Shown: one piece after another, positions 61,942 to 64,000 of the stretch
How the letters are laid out: every line of letters starts with the position of its first letter
Numbering within the stretch: the first letter of the stretch is position 1
Program-made: the position numbers and the translations under genes
Notes under the pieces: generated by a model
The model's input: only the letters and a program-made list of their open reading frames with translations
Databases searched by the model: none
What the model was told of the DNA's origin: nothing
NCBI GenBank assembly: GCA_037074765.1
Contig: JBAMDO010000283.1
Coordinates: forward strand, 1 to 64,000
Reading direction: 5' to 3'
DNA length: 64,000 nucleotides
Source of the DNA: Mansonella perstans
Taxonomy: Eukaryota > Nematoda > Chromadorea > Rhabditida > Onchocercidae

Positions 61942-64000
61942 TTTCAATTTTTAATTATTTTTTGATTTGTTTAGATTGTAGAATGAATTACATTTTCCTC
62001 CTTTTATTTTTATTCAAATTATTTTTATTCAAATTTTGTTTAATTATATATATGCAATAATTACTTGATATTTTCGATAATTATATTTCAAATTGGATGT
62101 GAAAAAAAATTCCATTAAGCATATCCCTAGTAGATCGTATGCAGTTTGTTTAATTATTCAGTTTAATTATGTGATTTTTTTTTCATAGATATTATAAGTT
62201 TAAAACAAAAAAATTTTTCAATAGAACAGTTTATAAATGAAAATGAGAAAATTTTAAATTTTTTTTTAAAATTTTATATATTTAAATACCGGATATATTA
62301 GACACCTACATCTTGCTACTGTATATCCTACTATCGTATATTTTCCTACCGAAAGTGAACATTCTTTTTTTGTTATGCAACTTTTTTAAACGTAAATAAA
62401 GTTTATGAAGTTTACAGAGAAAAAAAGAAAACAAATTTTCCATTGAAAAATGTACGAATTATTTTTGAACCGATTAATTTTACTAATAATTATTATTACT
62501 GTACCGGACCTACCAATCATTATTTTCGAATTTAAAAAAAAAGGTCTACTTTCATTTTATTATTATAGTACTAATACAAATGGCTTTGCATCAATTTACT
62601 CATAACAATAAGCCATGAATTACATTACCCATGGGAATGGGTAATGTAAGTCTCCATTTGTTATCACCTATCGTGAAAAAAAAAAAGAAAATTTTCACGC
62701 TTTAATGAAAAGTGAATTGAAATCTTAAAGCTAATGCTAATGCTAGTGAACCAATTAACGTTTGAAACTACAGTAATGAGTAAGATGAACATTTCCAATT
62801 ACTATTGATAGGCTAATAATTCCATGGGATTTCTTTAGCTGACAACAAATAAAATTTCGCATTGCTAACATTTTAATCAGTTTTGTTCAATTGTTGATCA
62901 ACGGAGATTGACCAACGCAATCAATCATACTATCCAGTGTTAAATTTTTTTCCACAAAAATTTTTGGGCTAAATTGTAATAGGTATAATTGTCAAAGTCT
63001 CTTCGCGAAATTTTTCAAAAAAAGTATTTTCATTTTCTTCAAATTCTTTTTTTTTTTGTTGCTTTTTTTCTTTTGCTTCGCTTTTTTTGAAATCCAAATT
63101 ATTGCAAATTTAAAATGATTACGGTAAAAGATTGAAAAAGATAAATGTTGTTTGTTTGTCATAAATGCATAAAATTTTAGCTTGCTATAGATTACAATTT
63201 AAATTATTCAATTCCCAAATCAAAAATTCGATAATTTTTAAATTAAACCATTTTCTTCTCTTCTCTCTCTTTCTTTTTTTTAACTTAAAATCTTTCTTTT
63301 TTCAGTCCGTTTGTTTTCTCTCTTTTTGAAAGTTTTCTTCCTCATTTTAATTCATTTCTTATACTCTTATTCGTCACCATAATTCGTATCAAAAACTTCC
63401 TTAATACTTCGTTTTACTTACTTTCTTCCTTATTCCATCTCACTCTCTCTCTCTCCTTCTTCTTGTTTCTTAAACGTTTCTTTTTTTTTCTAGCATATAT
63501 ATTTTAAAACATAAATTCATTCCTTCTTTTTTTTTGCTTATGCATTTCTAAATTTTATTCAATTCGTTCGCATCATATATTACTTACTTACTCTCTCCAA
63601 ACTATACTTATTATCCATCGGATGAAAGCAAAGTCAATCTTCGCCAATGGCATTCCACAAGCCTTTTAAAGGTCTTTCGCTTTTATCCATTCTCATTATG
63701 AAATAATCAACTTCTTTGCTTTCCCACGGGAAATGTTGTTTGACTTTGGGTAAACGATAGATACATTATTGTTTCCACATATTATAATTGATAGATTCCA
63801 CTTCTTTGCCTCCCTTTGGACGAAGACACCGTTTAAAACGATCAAAACTATTATTGTTCATCTACGATGATTTATCTATCTATCAAATCCCGCCGGGTAT
63901 TAGAGCTTATTCGCTTCATCCTGAAAATTTGCTTCTATAAATCATCGTATTTTTGAGAAATTCTCGAAAACCAATTTTCTAATTATTACAACGATTATTT
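61942..64000. other. Downstream of unc-4: 3' UTR and sequence without a supported gene
   Basis: The stop codon ends at 61941; an AATAAA at 62395-62400 is a possible 3' end. Beyond that are T-rich tracts and CT repeats (about 63437-63460). The last 400 bases are less AT-rich, but no exon-like open frame or known motif was recognised on either strand. Confidence 0.5.
62395..62400 (+). terminator. Candidate poly(A) signal of unc-4
   Basis: AATAAA in the context CGTAAATAAAG lies about 450 bases after the stop. A long 3' UTR would be needed to use it; an earlier variant signal cannot be excluded. Confidence 0.4.

Noticed and set aside
1..64000. CRISPR arrays, bacterial genes, transposon ORFs and tRNA genes
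   Set aside because: No direct-repeat/spacer architecture, no reverse transcriptase or transposase frames and no convincing tRNA boxes were seen. The tandem arrays are spacer-free minisatellites. A tRNA or ncRNA could still be missed by eye; tRNAscan-SE and Infernal runs would settle it.

Overview
The window is eukaryotic nuclear DNA, most likely from a filarial-type nematode (Onchocercidae or a close relative). It is strongly AT-rich. Genes are broken into many short exons by GT..AG introns. Three genes have a T-rich 3' splice acceptor 5 to 11 bases before the start codon, as expected for spliced-leader trans-splicing. The recognisable proteins are animal proteins, including a UNC-4 homeodomain protein and a complete exportin-4. 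No bacterial operons, phage genes, insertion sequences or CRISPR arrays were seen. The species call is inference; no marker sequence fixes it.

Layout. 716-4992 (+): last eight exons of a multi-pass membrane protein, probably a very diverged SLC6/SNF-type transporter, with its 5' end outside the window. About 5.1-9.0 kb: non-coding, with a ten-unit minisatellite at 6604-7027. 9032-17182 (+): a myeloid leukemia factor (MLF) gene with a ten-codon first exon and a 6.1 kb first intron. 18017-31424 (-): a 23-exon exportin-4 paralogue, here copy A. 33417-43154 (-): a 24-exon exportin-4, here copy B. 43773-46066 (-): the six-exon mitochondrial ATP synthase gamma subunit. 46.1-57.5 kb: a long intergenic stretch holding a 5S rRNA-like element at 47390-47505, GATAA/TTATC-rich repeats and microsatellites. 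57516-61941 (+): the unc-4 paired-like homeobox gene, complete from a likely trans-spliced start. 61.9-64 kb: no supported gene.

The main result is the tandem exportin-4 pair. I reconstructed both copies exon by exon. Each stays in frame throughout and gives 1188 residues (A) and 1146 residues (B); vertebrate exportin-4 is about 1150. Ten exons have identical lengths in the two copies and nearly all intron positions and phases match, so they arose by duplication of a complete gene. Copy B looks more like vertebrate exportin-4. Copy A is more diverged, carries an acidic nine-residue tandem repeat insertion, has lost (or never had) one intron, and uses several weak splice donors.

The genes do not form one pathway. 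ATP synthase gamma and exportin-4 B share a strand with about 0.6 kb between stop and start, which leaves room for a nematode operon. MLF and exportin-4 A converge tail to tail. ATP synthase gamma and unc-4 are divergent, and the 11 kb between them is the natural place for unc-4 neuronal control elements. Long, mostly low-complexity translations in introns and intergenic DNA were treated as noise.
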